From positions 1 through 19,960 of the forward strand of contig DGDN01000084.1 of the NCBI GenBank assembly GCA_002385465.1: DNA of 19,960 bases, given 5' to 3'. Positions within the stretch are counted from its first letter, which is position 1, and the number at the start of each line of letters is the position of its first letter. Source of the stretch: Candidatus Fermentithermobacillaceae bacterium UBA3951 (GTDB lineage: Bacteria; Bacillota; Sulfobacillia; Fermentithermobacillales; Fermentithermobacillaceae). Positions 1 to 7,588 of this stretch are shown here, one piece after another. The notes beneath the pieces are model-generated. The model was not told the DNA's origin. It was given only the letters and a program-made list of their open reading frames with translations, and did not search any database. The translations under genes were made by a program, and so were the position numbers.

Positions 1-19
1 AGATGTGTATAAGAGACAG
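1..19. other. Nextera/Tn5 mosaic-end adapter (artefact)
   Basis: The first 19 bases, AGATGTGTATAAGAGACAG, are exactly the Tn5 transposase mosaic-end sequence used in Nextera tagmentation libraries. They put a stop codon (TAA, 10-12) in the frame of the PBP2 gene that follows. The conserved PBP2 reading begins straight after them. I read this as untrimmed adapter at a contig end, not genomic DNA. Confidence 0.97.
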
Positions 20-777
20 GCCTGGTATGTCACCGGAGGTGGGGACACGGTTCGGTGAACCTCGTGGAGGCAATAAGGGATTCGTGCAACGTGTACTTCT
101 ACGAAATGGGTCGTAGGCTCGGCATGGACACCTACGCCAAGTACGCAAGAGAACTGGGTCTGGGCGCCAAGACAGGTATTGACCTATACGGCGAAAACTA
201 CGGCACGGTGCCCGATTCGGCCTGGAAGGCCAAGGCGTATTCCGAGGGGAGGGTGTACGAACCCGAAGTCCTCTACTCAGAACACATGATGGGAGCCATG
301 GGACAGGTTTTCCACCTGGACACACCTATCCAGATGGCTTCCCTCACGCAAGCCATAGCCAATGACGGAGTGCGCATGAAACCTTTCTTGGTCAAAGAGA
401 TCCTGACACAAGACGGTGAAGTGGAACGGTCGTTTTCTCCCGAAGTGGCGGGTGTGCTTGAGGCGGAGCAGTGGATTTTCGACGAAGTGAAAAAAGGCAT
501 GGCCATGGTGACAGGTGACCCCCAAGGGACGGCCTATTGGACATTTCACGATCTCCCCATTAAGGTAGCAGGGAAAACAGGTACTGCAGAGAATCCACTG
601 GGAGAGAACCACGCATGGTTTGTTGGTTTCGGGCCCTTCGACAACCCGGAGATAGCCTTGGCGGTTGTTATCGATCAAGGTGGAAGTGGGTCAGAAGTGG
701 CCGCCCCGGTTGGCAGGGCCATTTTCGACGCGTATTTTGAACCGCGGCTCAAGCCTCTTGATGAGGCGGAGCAATGA
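20..777 (+). CDS. mrdA: Penicillin-binding protein 2, C-terminal part (5' end missing)
   Basis: This is a class B penicillin-binding protein, the D,D-transpeptidase that cross-links peptidoglycan during rod elongation together with RodA. Only the C-terminal part of the transpeptidase domain is present. The gene is cut by the contig edge, and the frame is open from just after the adapter. The conserved text WGHGSVNLVEAIRDSCNVYF starts before the first possible GTG (55), so that GTG is not the true start. The SxN motif is SCN (bases 82-90) and the KTG box is KTGTAE, with its lysine codon at 574-576. The nucleophile serine (SxxK), the dimerisation domain and the membrane anchor lie off the left end. 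minC begins 37 bases after the stop, and rodA is four genes downstream, which supports the elongasome PBP2 (MrdA/PbpA type) over a division or sporulation paralogue such as SpoVD. mreBCD would be expected upstream but is not in the window. Confidence 0.93.
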
Positions 778-814
778 GCCTTCGCCTTCGGGGTCGACGC
801 GGAGGTGCGGAGTA

Positions 815-1555
815 TTGGAGATTACACAGGACGTGGTTTTTAAGGGAAGCAGGGAAGGGCTATACCTCATTCTAAATGCGAAGCAAGACTTTGAAGTCAT
901 CAAAGAAAAGCTCAGGGAACATCTAAAGAAGTCCGAGTTCTTCTTCAAGGGTGCTCCCGATGTAATCCTGGAGACCGGAGAAGAAGGCTTTTCTCTCGAT
1001 GAAATCCTGGAGATTCAGAACATACTCGCCTATCCTTTCGGCCTTAAGCTCAAGAAAGTGAAGCACAGGGAGAAGGCGCCGAAAAGGGAGCCTCAAACGG
1101 AGCGGAGGACTGTGAGGAGCGTCCCACAGGACAAGCCCCGTGAGAGCCTAGGGAGCCGCGTGACTGAGAGGCCCCGGTATACCAGGGATATTACCGGTGT
1201 GCTGCCAGACACGCTCTTATATAAAGGGACGGTAAGGTCCGGCCAGCGTATTGCCTACGATGGTTCGGTGGTCATTGTAGGCGATGTGAACCCCGGTGCC
1301 GAGGTGAGGGCCACCGGTGATATTGTTGTTATGGGAGTCCTGAGAGGGCTGGCTCATGCCGGCGCGGAAGGCGACACGAGCGCGTCCGTGGTGGCACTGA
1401 GACTGGAGCCCACTCAACTCAGGATCGGTGACGTTATTGGACGTCCTCCCGAAGGAGAGCGGAGCGCCGGTAGCGAGCCGGAAGTAGCGAGGCTGAGAGA
1501 CGGTACAATCGTCGTAGAGCCTCTCGAGGGAGTCCGATGGGAGGGAGACCGTTGA
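815..1555 (+). CDS. minC: Septum site-determining protein MinC
   Basis: MinC is the FtsZ polymerisation inhibitor that MinD recruits to the membrane to block septation near the poles. The product is 246 aa. The N-terminal domain (about residues 1-80, opening MEITQDVVFKGSREGLYLIL) is the FtsZ-interacting part. A charged linker follows (about 80-125). The C-terminal beta-helix MinD-binding domain (about 130-200) contains LYKGTVRSGQ, GSVVIVGDVNPGAEV and GDIVVMG. The frame stays open upstream to 665, but that stretch overlaps mrdA and does not look like MinC. TTG 815 fits best: GGAGGTG at 801-807 leaves 7 bases before it, and family similarity begins there. The stop overlaps the minD start (TTGA), suggesting translational coupling. 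Confidence 0.93.
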   Translation: MEITQDVVFKGSREGLYLILNAKQDFEVIKEKLREHLKKSEFFFKGAPDVILETGEEGFSLDEILEIQNILAYPFGLKLKKVKHREKAPKREPQTERRTVRSVPQDKPRESLGSRVTERPRYTRDITGVLPDTLLYKGTVRSGQRIAYDGSVVIVGDVNPGAEVRATGDIVVMGVLRGLAHAGAEGDTSASVVALRLEPTQLRIGDVIGRPPEGERSAGSEPEVARLRDGTIVVEPLEGVRWEGDR

Positions 1556-2346
1556 GTCAAGCAATAGTGATCACATCCGGTAAAGGCGGAGTTGGTAAGA
1601 CCACGACGACGGCGAACCTGGGAGTGGCCCTTGCCCTTGGTGGCGCGAGGGTGGTTGTGGTGGACGCCGATATCGGACTAAGGAACCTGGATGTAGTAAT
1701 GGGTCTCGAGAACCGCATCGTTTATGACCTTGTGGATGTGGTGGAGGGCTACTGCCGCCTGAGGCAAGCTCTAATCAAGGACAAGCGTGTCGATGGGTTG
1801 TTCCTGCTTCCTGCAGCTCAGACCAAGGACAAGAACGCCGTAAACCCCGAGCAGATGAAAGAACTTATCGAGGCGCTCAAAGAGGAACACGATTTCATCA
1901 TAGTGGACTGCCCTGCAGGGATAGAGCAGGGCTTTCGGAACGCCGTATCGGGAGCCGACCGGGCCGTCATAGTGACGACGCCCGAGGTTTCGGCCGTTAG
2001 GGACGCCGACCGGATTACCGGGCTCCTGGAGGCTTCGGGCTTTGAAAAGCCCGAGCTCATAATCAACAGGATCAAGCCTAGGATGGTTGCGAGAGGAGAC
2101 ATGATGGACATCCCGGACATCATCGACATCCTCGCCATCGACCTTTTGGGAGTAGTCCCCGACGATGATTACATAGTGGTGTCTACCAACCGCGGTGAGC
2201 CCGCAGTGATGGCGGATACCTCTCGTGCCGGAGAGGCTTACCGGAACATCGCCCGACGCATAAGAGGCGAAGAAGTGCCGTTCTTGGACCTTTCGGAGAA
2301 GGAGACCATTTGGAGTCGCCTGCGCAGGCTTATGCGGGGGAACTGA
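1552..2346 (+). CDS. minD: Septum site-determining protein MinD (ParA/MinD ATPase)
   Basis: MinD is the membrane-cycling ATPase that carries MinC to the membrane and is released by MinE. The product is 264 aa from TTG 1552. It opens MSQAIVITSGKGGVGKTTTT, with the deviant Walker A motif GKGGVGKTT at residues 10-18 (lysines 11 and 16). Switch and Walker B regions follow (DADIGLRNLD, then FIIVDCPAGIEQG). The C-terminus, SEKETIWSRLRRLMRGN, is a short amphipathic basic helix of the MinD membrane-targeting type. ATG 1537 is in frame but would add five residues (MGGRP) not usual in MinD. TTG 1552 has GGGAGGGAG (1539-1547) as its ribosome site and overlaps the minC stop. minE follows 13 bases after the stop. 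Confidence 0.97.
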   Translation: MSQAIVITSGKGGVGKTTTTANLGVALALGGARVVVVDADIGLRNLDVVMGLENRIVYDLVDVVEGYCRLRQALIKDKRVDGLFLLPAAQTKDKNAVNPEQMKELIEALKEEHDFIIVDCPAGIEQGFRNAVSGADRAVIVTTPEVSAVRDADRITGLLEASGFEKPELIINRIKPRMVARGDMMDIPDIIDILAIDLLGVVPDDDYIVVSTNRGEPAVMADTSRAGEAYRNIARRIRGEEVPFLDLSEKETIWSRLRRLMRGN

Positions 2347-2359
2347 GGGGGGGAAGCCG

Positions 2360-2644
2360 GTGTTCAACTGGTTTAGACAGAGAACGAAGACCAAAGATGT
2401 GGCCAAAGACAGGCTCAGGGTGGTACTCATGCAAGACCGCTTGTCTTTGAGCCATGGGATAATGGAAGAGATGAAAGACGAAGTGATCATGGCCATCTCG
2501 AAGTATGTAGAGATCGATAGACCCGGCATAGAGTTCAGCTGGAAGGAAATTGACAAGAGACGGGCCCTGGTTGCCAATATCCCCGTAATATCGATAAAGA
2601 GAGGCGCGACTTCAAACGATCGAGTTACCCAGCGTTCGTATTGA
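2360..2644 (+). CDS. minE: Cell division topological specificity factor MinE
   Basis: MinE stimulates the MinD ATPase and drives MinD off the membrane, giving pole-to-pole oscillation or polar gradients. The product is 94 aa, close to the usual length of about 85-95. The N-terminus MFNWFRQRTKTKDVAKDRL holds the membrane-binding amphipathic segment and the start of the MinD-activating helix (RLRVVLMQDR). The C-terminal dimerisation domain follows (about residues 40-85). The start is GTG 2360, preceded by a G-rich stretch GAGGGGGGGA (2345-2354). Some Bacillota, such as Bacillus subtilis, lack MinE and use DivIVA/MinJ, so its presence points to a clostridial-type lineage. The stop (2642-2644) overlaps or abuts the likely start of rodA. 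Confidence 0.95.
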   Translation: MFNWFRQRTKTKDVAKDRLRVVLMQDRLSLSHGIMEEMKDEVIMAISKYVEIDRPGIEFSWKEIDKRRALVANIPVISIKRGATSNDRVTQRSY

Positions 2645-3758
2645 GAAAAGGATAGTACGGCGGATTGACTGGTACCTCCTAATCGCCGTGCTCATATTGG
2701 ATATTCTCTCGATCCCCCTTATAGACAGCGCAACTCACGGTTCGGCCGACCATTATTACGCCAAGAAACAAGCGCTAATGGTAGCCATTTCTTTAGTCGT
2801 CCTTGTACTGGGTCTCGCCATTGACCATCGCGACCTGGTGGAAATGTCTCCGTGGCTTTACGGGCTAAACGGGGCTCTCCTCGTGCTCGTTCTCTTTGTG
2901 GGAAAGACGGTGGGCGGTTCTACCCGGTGGATCCCTTTGGGTTTTTTCGACCTACAGCCTTCCGAGACGGCAAAGGTAGTCACCATCCTCTTCTCTGCAA
3001 GGCTCCTCAGCAGGTGGGAAGAGCCTCCCAAGGGCCTCTTGGGGCTCGGGGCCTATTACTTCTGGACGGCCGTGCCCATCGTCCTCATAATGCGCCAACC
3101 TGACCTCGGCACGGCGATGGTCCTAATAGCCCTTTGCACAGGTTCTCTTTATTTCGGAGGGACACCGGGCAGGCGTATAGCCAAACTTGTCCTGGCAGGG
3201 GTCCTGGCGATCGCTCTCGTCTTGTGTCTCCACTTCTACGCAGGTATGCCTCTCCCGCTCCATGACTACCAGCTTAAGAGGCTTCTCACTCTGTTTAACC
3301 CAAACGCCGATCCCTTGGGCACAGGATACCAAGTGCTCCAGTCCAAGATCGCCATAGGATCGGGCTCATTATGGGGCAAGGGCCTGGGCCAGGGTACCCA
3401 GAACCGGTTGGATTTTATCCCTGAGCAACATACCGATTTCATCTTTTCGGTTGTTGGAGAGGAACTGGGCTTCGTAAGAGGCCTGGGTGTCTTGGCGCTT
3501 TATTTTCTAATCTGTTACCGGTGCCTTGTTGCCGCGATCACCTCAACCGACCGCGTGGGAACTCTCGTTGCAGGTGGAGTGCTCTCCATGTTCGTGTTCC
3601 AGATAGCGGTGAACGTGGGCATGACCATGGGGATCATGCCGGTCACGGGGGTCCCGCTTCCCTTCTTAAGTCACGGGGGCACGGCACTCCTTACCAACTC
3701 TTATGCCGTCGGGATGGTGCTCAACGTGGGGTGGCGGAAGCACAAAATCTTGTTCTAG
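2640..3758 (+). CDS. rodA: Rod shape-determining protein RodA (SEDS glycosyltransferase), unusual start
   Basis: RodA is the SEDS-family polytopic membrane glycosyltransferase that polymerises lipid II with PBP2 during elongation. Family signatures are TRWIPLGFFDLQPSETAKV, LFNPNADPLGTGYQ, FIPEQHTDFIFSVVGEELG and MPVTGVPLPFLSHGGT. The Asp in HTDFIF is the family's proposed essential acidic residue. The start is a problem. The first ATG/GTG/TTG in frame is GTG 2688, but it cuts the first membrane helix and has no ribosome site. Conserved RodA-like text (EKRIVRRIDWYLLIAVLILD) reads in frame from further upstream. The frame is open back to 2598 with no ATG, GTG or TTG. I place the start at ATT 2640, which overlaps the minE stop. 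Alternatively one A is missing in the run at 2646-2649; restoring it would let TTG 2641 read MRKRIVRRIDWY. The function is secure, the 5' end is not. Confidence 0.9.
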   Translation: MEKRIVRRIDWYLLIAVLILDILSIPLIDSATHGSADHYYAKKQALMVAISLVVLVLGLAIDHRDLVEMSPWLYGLNGALLVLVLFVGKTVGGSTRWIPLGFFDLQPSETAKVVTILFSARLLSRWEEPPKGLLGLGAYYFWTAVPIVLIMRQPDLGTAMVLIALCTGSLYFGGTPGRRIAKLVLAGVLAIALVLCLHFYAGMPLPLHDYQLKRLLTLFNPNADPLGTGYQVLQSKIAIGSGSLWGKGLGQGTQNRLDFIPEQHTDFIFSVVGEELGFVRGLGVLALYFLICYRCLVAAITSTDRVGTLVAGGVLSMFVFQIAVNVGMTMGIMPVTGVPLPFLSHGGTALLTNSYAVGMVLNVGWRKHKILF

Positions 3759-3798
3759 CGGTATCCTATTCTAAGGCAGAAGAGAAGGGGGCCGCGCC

Positions 3799-4233
3799 TT
3801 GAAAGAATTCGGAAGAGTTACGGGCGTATCCGGTGGGAGGATAACTGTCGCAGTGAAACGCACCGCCGCATGTGATAGATGCGGCAGGTGCCGGCATGCG
3901 CATATAGGTTTCGGCGAGAATGAAAGTCTGATTGTCGAAGCCGTCCCGGTGGGTGAGGTCAAGCCGGGAGATCTGGTAGAGCTGGAGATGCCCGCGCGCG
4001 ATTATCTAAGACTGTCGTTCCTCATGTATCTCTTCCCGCTTCTCGGAGCCGGTGCCGGGCTGGGGATTGGCTACCTCCTGGGACGCACATTGGGAAACCC
4101 GGGGCTCTGGGGAGGAGTCTTTGCCGTGGGATTCCTGGCGGGATCTTTCCTGTGGCTCAATCAATACGATAAGGCGGCTGCCAAGACGGGCCGTTACCTC
4201 CCTATAGCGAGGCCTGTCCAAGAAGAGTATTGA
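3799..4233 (+). CDS. RseC/MucC-like SoxR-reducing system family membrane protein
   Basis: The product is 144 aa with the RseC (RseC_MucC) architecture. A short soluble N-terminal domain carries a cysteine cluster CDRCGRC (C25, C28, C31) followed by H33 and H35. Two membrane helices follow, about residues 73-100 (LSFLMYLFPLLGAGAGLGIG) and 103-125 (LWGGVFAVGFLAGSFLWL). In proteobacteria RseC works with sigma-E control and with Rsx reduction of SoxR. In Bacillota, family members are known but their role is unclear. Neither rnf/rsx, soxR nor sigma-factor genes are visible here. The start TTG 3799 has AAGGGG (3785-3790) eight bases upstream. It lies 40 bases after rodA and may be co-transcribed with it. 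It ends 17 bases from the convergent helicase-partner gene. Confidence 0.8.
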   Translation: MKEFGRVTGVSGGRITVAVKRTAACDRCGRCRHAHIGFGENESLIVEAVPVGEVKPGDLVELEMPARDYLRLSFLMYLFPLLGAGAGLGIGYLLGRTLGNPGLWGGVFAVGFLAGSFLWLNQYDKAAAKTGRYLPIARPVQEEY

Positions 4234-4250
4234 GGGCGAGACCCAAGCGA

Positions 4251-5840
4251 CTAGGTCTGCCCTACCACCTGAGGCGAAAGTCTCCGCGACCCGCTGACCT
4301 TCGGCATGTACCCTTCATTTGATAGGGCCGTCACCAGCTGCTCGTATTGCGAGCCGTCCACGCAGAGATACCTCGGGCCTACTCTCTGCTTGATGTACGG
4401 CCGGATTTTCGGATGGAGCATGATCTCTTCGGCCAGCTGCTCCGTGTCGCACTTCATGAGGATCGTCTCCTCAAACTCGATGCGCCCGTAAGAAGTCCCC
4501 CACTGGGCGATGGAATACTTTACGTTTTGGGCGACCGGAGTCTTGGAGTGTTTGACCAGGAACTCTTCAATGGTCTCAGGTGAATACGAATGGAGCATGG
4601 CCCGGTACACCGAGTTCCGGGTCAGTTTATACACCATCATCTGGTCGTGCTTGAGGAGTTCGGCGAAGGCGTCCACCGACCACAGCATCTCCGGGGAAAC
4701 CGTGCACGGCACGAGGAGCTCGAAGTTGGACTGGACGTACACGTGATCGTCCCACCGCTCTTCAGGCCACGGTCTCAGGCCGAACATGGCCCGGCCCAGA
4801 GGCGTAGGCCTTACAAAGAGGCCGTTCAAGGTCTCCGCTACTTCGAGTCCGCCCAGGTATTCCAGAGCATCTACCAGATTACGTTCGACCCTGAGGTTCA
4901 GGCCGTGAGAAGAATGGCTGGTGGACAACGTATCCATGGCTTCCAAGAGTGACGCCAGCGATATGGCCTGATCTTCGGGAGCGTGCATGATGATCCAGAG
5001 CATTGTCTGAAGGTCGGGATCCTGGAACACGAAACTCTGACGCCAGTAGTCAAAAAGCTCCTGCCTCGAGGACCGGCAATCAGACTTCACCCAGGAAGCT
5101 GCCCGGTTTCCCAACCGGATCATCCCATTCCTTTCTTCCACGAGGCCTTTGGACTTTGCGAAATAGAGGAGAAACGCCAGACGCGGAGGGTAGCGCACCG
5201 GGAGCAGCGAGTCTCCTATCGTCGTATTGTCCTCGCCTACCAGAGACATGAGGTCGTTCTGGGCCTTCTTGAAAATGGTCCCGGATTGGGCTATGCGCAC
5301 TTCGTGCTTCCTGAAATAGGAGAGGAACAAGACCATATGCCTAAGCGGGGCAGCGACGTCCGACCTGTGTCTCGGCGTGAACCTCTGGACGTCAACGCAT
5401 GATGTCTTGTAGATATCCTCCAAGAAAAACGGGGAAAGCACTCTGCGGAGGTCTTCAGGCACGAAGTATACGTGCCGGTATCCCTCTTTGCGGATATATA
5501 CGAGACCCCTGGAGATAAGGGCTTCGATGACTTTGGCACCGTTCCGGCGCCACTTACGCGACAACTGGTTCAGTTTCTGATGACATTGCTCTATTACCAC
5601 ACCGCTTCCGCCAGAAGCGATTGTTATCAGGCGAAGAGCGAGCATCTCCTCAGGATCCAGGCCGTGCATGGCTACCAGCGTATTGGCCGGGACCAGAAGA
5701 TGAGATGCTATGGCCGACGCAAGCTCCTCGTGAGACGCTTCTTCGGGCAGGATGCCCGATGGTCCCACAAGCCCGTAGAAGCCGGCAATTCCCTTTGCTC
5801 TTTCGCCGGATGACTGTAAGAGCGCCTGAACCAACTTCAT
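4251..5840 (-). CDS. Helicase-associated protein with XPB N-terminal-like domain
   Basis: The product is 529 aa and has no helicase motifs of its own (no Walker A or DExx box). Residues about 366-515 form a domain of the Helicase_C_3/XPB-N type, with VQSN at 369-372, PVAQN at 435-439 and RPYIK at 480-484. The same three anchors recur at nearly equal spacing in the N-terminus of the XPB encoded just upstream. The first two thirds are probably helical or winged-helix in nature (for example KVIEALISRGLVYIRKEGYRHVYF, split here only by eye) and I do not recognise an enzyme there. The start is ATG 5840, two bases past the XPB stop, with GGGGGG as ribosome site seven bases ahead, so the two genes are translationally linked. 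Mycobacterium tuberculosis, from memory, has an XPB gene (Rv0861c) beside a helicase-related gene (Rv0862c). I infer an accessory or DNA-recognition partner of XPB. Confidence 0.75.
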   Translation of the reverse strand: MKLVQALLQSSGERAKGIAGFYGLVGPSGILPEEASHEELASAIASHLLVPANTLVAMHGLDPEEMLALRLITIASGGSGVVIEQCHQKLNQLSRKWRRNGAKVIEALISRGLVYIRKEGYRHVYFVPEDLRRVLSPFFLEDIYKTSCVDVQRFTPRHRSDVAAPLRHMVLFLSYFRKHEVRIAQSGTIFKKAQNDLMSLVGEDNTTIGDSLLPVRYPPRLAFLLYFAKSKGLVEERNGMIRLGNRAASWVKSDCRSSRQELFDYWRQSFVFQDPDLQTMLWIIMHAPEDQAISLASLLEAMDTLSTSHSSHGLNLRVERNLVDALEYLGGLEVAETLNGLFVRPTPLGRAMFGLRPWPEERWDDHVYVQSNFELLVPCTVSPEMLWSVDAFAELLKHDQMMVYKLTRNSVYRAMLHSYSPETIEEFLVKHSKTPVAQNVKYSIAQWGTSYGRIEFEETILMKCDTEQLAEEIMLHPKIRPYIKQRVGPRYLCVDGSQYEQLVTALSNEGYMPKVSGSRRLSPQVVGQT

Positions 5841-5842
5841 GA

Positions 5843-7540
5843 TCAAGCCCCCCCGCTTCCGGTCTCTAGAAAGGACCGTGCTTCCCAAATAGTGTATTTA
5901 TAACCCTGTTCCGTGAGGAACAGCTGGCGCTTTTGCGAGAATTCCTGGTCTTTGGTGTTCCGCGTAACCAGCGTGTAGAACGTGGCGCTTTCCCCTTGAG
6001 GCTTTGGTCTGAGTATCCGGCCCAGCCTTTGAGCTTCTTCCTGCCGCGATCCGAAAGTCCCCGATACCTGGATGGCCACGTTGGCGTCGGGGAGATCGAT
6101 GGAAAAATTGGCTACCTTTGAAACCACCAGCACCTTAAGTGAACCTTCTCTGAAGCGGGAGTACAGGGCCTCACGCTCGCTCACCGGAGTCTGGCCGCAA
6201 AGAAGAGGGGCATCCAGGATCTTTGATAGTGTCTCAAGCTGGTCCAGGTACTGTCCTATCACGAGGACTTGGTCGCCCGAATGCCTCTTTAGGATCTCCT
6301 GGACGAGTTCAACTTTCTTCTTGTTGGTGGCTGCAATCCGGTACTTGTCCCTTTCGCCCGCCACCGCGTACACAAGCCTGTCTTCCGGGTCGAGGTCCAC
6401 CCTTACCTCGTGGCAGTGGGCCTGAGCTATCCAGTTCTGCTCTTCAAGCTCCTTCCACGGTTTGTCGAACCGCTTGGGCCCGATGAGGCTGAAAACCTCA
6501 TCCTCGCGACCGTCTTCACGGACCAAGGTGGCGGTGAGTCCCAACCTTCGCCGGGCTTGGAGATCTGCCGTTATCCTGAAGACGGGTGCAGGTAGGAGGT
6601 GGACTTCATCGTAGATGATGAGGCCCCAGTTCCTTTCCGAGAAGAGCGAGAAGTGAGGATATTCTTTTTCACCCCCGCGCCTTCTGTGGACCAAGATCTG
6701 GTATGTCGTCACCGTTACAGGGCCGACCTCTTTGACCTCGCCGCTGTATTCCTTGACCATGTCCGGTCCGAGGGTAGTCTTGTCAACAAGCTCCGATAAC
6801 CATTGGCGGAGCGCGACAACGTTTGTCGTCAGTATGAGAGTTTGAGTAGAGGCTTTCGCCATCGCTCCCATGCCCACAATGGTCTTGCCTGCGCCGCAAG
6901 GCAAGACTACTACGCCGCTACCGCCACGGACGCTGCCGCCGGCCCAAAAAGCATTGACGGCCGCTTCCTGATAAGGCCTTAAGGCGAAGGGCTTTCCTTG
7001 GGAGGTGCGTTCCCGGAGCGCCACTTCAAGGGGATCGCCTTCTACGTAGCCCGCCAGGTCTTCGCAAGGGTATCCCATCCGGATCAGGGTCTGTTTAAAC
7101 GCGCCTCTTGACATGGGGTCGAGAGAAAGCGAGTCGGAACTCAGGACTTCTTTTATGAACGGACGGACTTTGTCTGAATTTGTTATCTCGGCAAAGACAA
7201 ACGGATCTGTGCAGGTTAAGACCAATCTTCCGTCCTCGCGAGTGATCCTTAGAAGTCCGAACTTGCTCATGGTGTCCTTGATAAAGGCCACCGTGTTCTG
7301 GGGGACCGGGTAGCGCGACAGGCGAGACAGGCTGTCTACGACCTCCGGCGCGGTCAGGCCGACCGCGGCGGCGTTCCACAAAGAAAGCTGCGACAGCCTG
7401 AACGTGTGGATATACTCCGGGCTTTTCACGAGGTCAGAAAAACGCATGAGGCTGTCTCTTGCGGCCTCGTATTCCGGGTGTTCCACCTCGACAAGGATGG
7501 TGCCGTCACTTTGGACTACGGCAGGTCCTCCGTAAGACAT
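5843..7540 (-). CDS. xpb: XPB-type superfamily 2 DNA helicase
   Basis: This is a 3'-5' SF2 helicase/translocase of the bacterial XPB (ERCC3) group. In eukaryotes XPB opens DNA in TFIIH; the bacterial role is less clear but is assumed to be repair. The product is 565 aa. An N-terminal recognition-type domain covers about residues 8-130. The core follows: Walker A PCGAGKT (214-220), DEVH (311-314), TAT (336-338), the XPB-specific RED motif (341-343), and motif VI QEEAQRLGRILR (500-511). It resembles mycobacterial XPB along its length, including the opening VVQSDGTILVEVEH. ATG 7540 has GGGGGAG just upstream (7550-7544, minus strand) and matches the mycobacterial N-terminus. GTG 7588 is in frame and would add 16 residues, but no ribosome site precedes it. 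The gene is divergent from tldD and leads a two-gene unit. Confidence 0.95.
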   Translation of the reverse strand: MSYGGPAVVQSDGTILVEVEHPEYEAARDSLMRFSDLVKSPEYIHTFRLSQLSLWNAAAVGLTAPEVVDSLSRLSRYPVPQNTVAFIKDTMSKFGLLRITREDGRLVLTCTDPFVFAEITNSDKVRPFIKEVLSSDSLSLDPMSRGAFKQTLIRMGYPCEDLAGYVEGDPLEVALRERTSQGKPFALRPYQEAAVNAFWAGGSVRGGSGVVVLPCGAGKTIVGMGAMAKASTQTLILTTNVVALRQWLSELVDKTTLGPDMVKEYSGEVKEVGPVTVTTYQILVHRRRGGEKEYPHFSLFSERNWGLIIYDEVHLLPAPVFRITADLQARRRLGLTATLVREDGREDEVFSLIGPKRFDKPWKELEEQNWIAQAHCHEVRVDLDPEDRLVYAVAGERDKYRIAATNKKKVELVQEILKRHSGDQVLVIGQYLDQLETLSKILDAPLLCGQTPVSEREALYSRFREGSLKVLVVSKVANFSIDLPDANVAIQVSGTFGSRQEEAQRLGRILRPKPQGESATFYTLVTRNTKDQEFSQKRQLFLTEQGYKYTIWEARSFLETGSGGA

Positions 7541-7588
7541 GAGCTCCCCCCATGAGTTGTCGTAAGAGTAAGGCAAATAAACAGTCAC

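Noticed and set aside
665..814. A 50-codon upstream extension of minC in the same frame.
   Set aside because: It lies almost entirely inside mrdA, does not look like MinC, and the well-placed ribosome site at 801-807 points to TTG 815.
1771..2577. A 268-codon minus-strand open frame opposite minD-minE.
   Set aside because: Both minD and minE are unmistakable on the plus strand here, and the reverse translation has no recognisable domain. It is a shadow of a GC-biased codon pattern.
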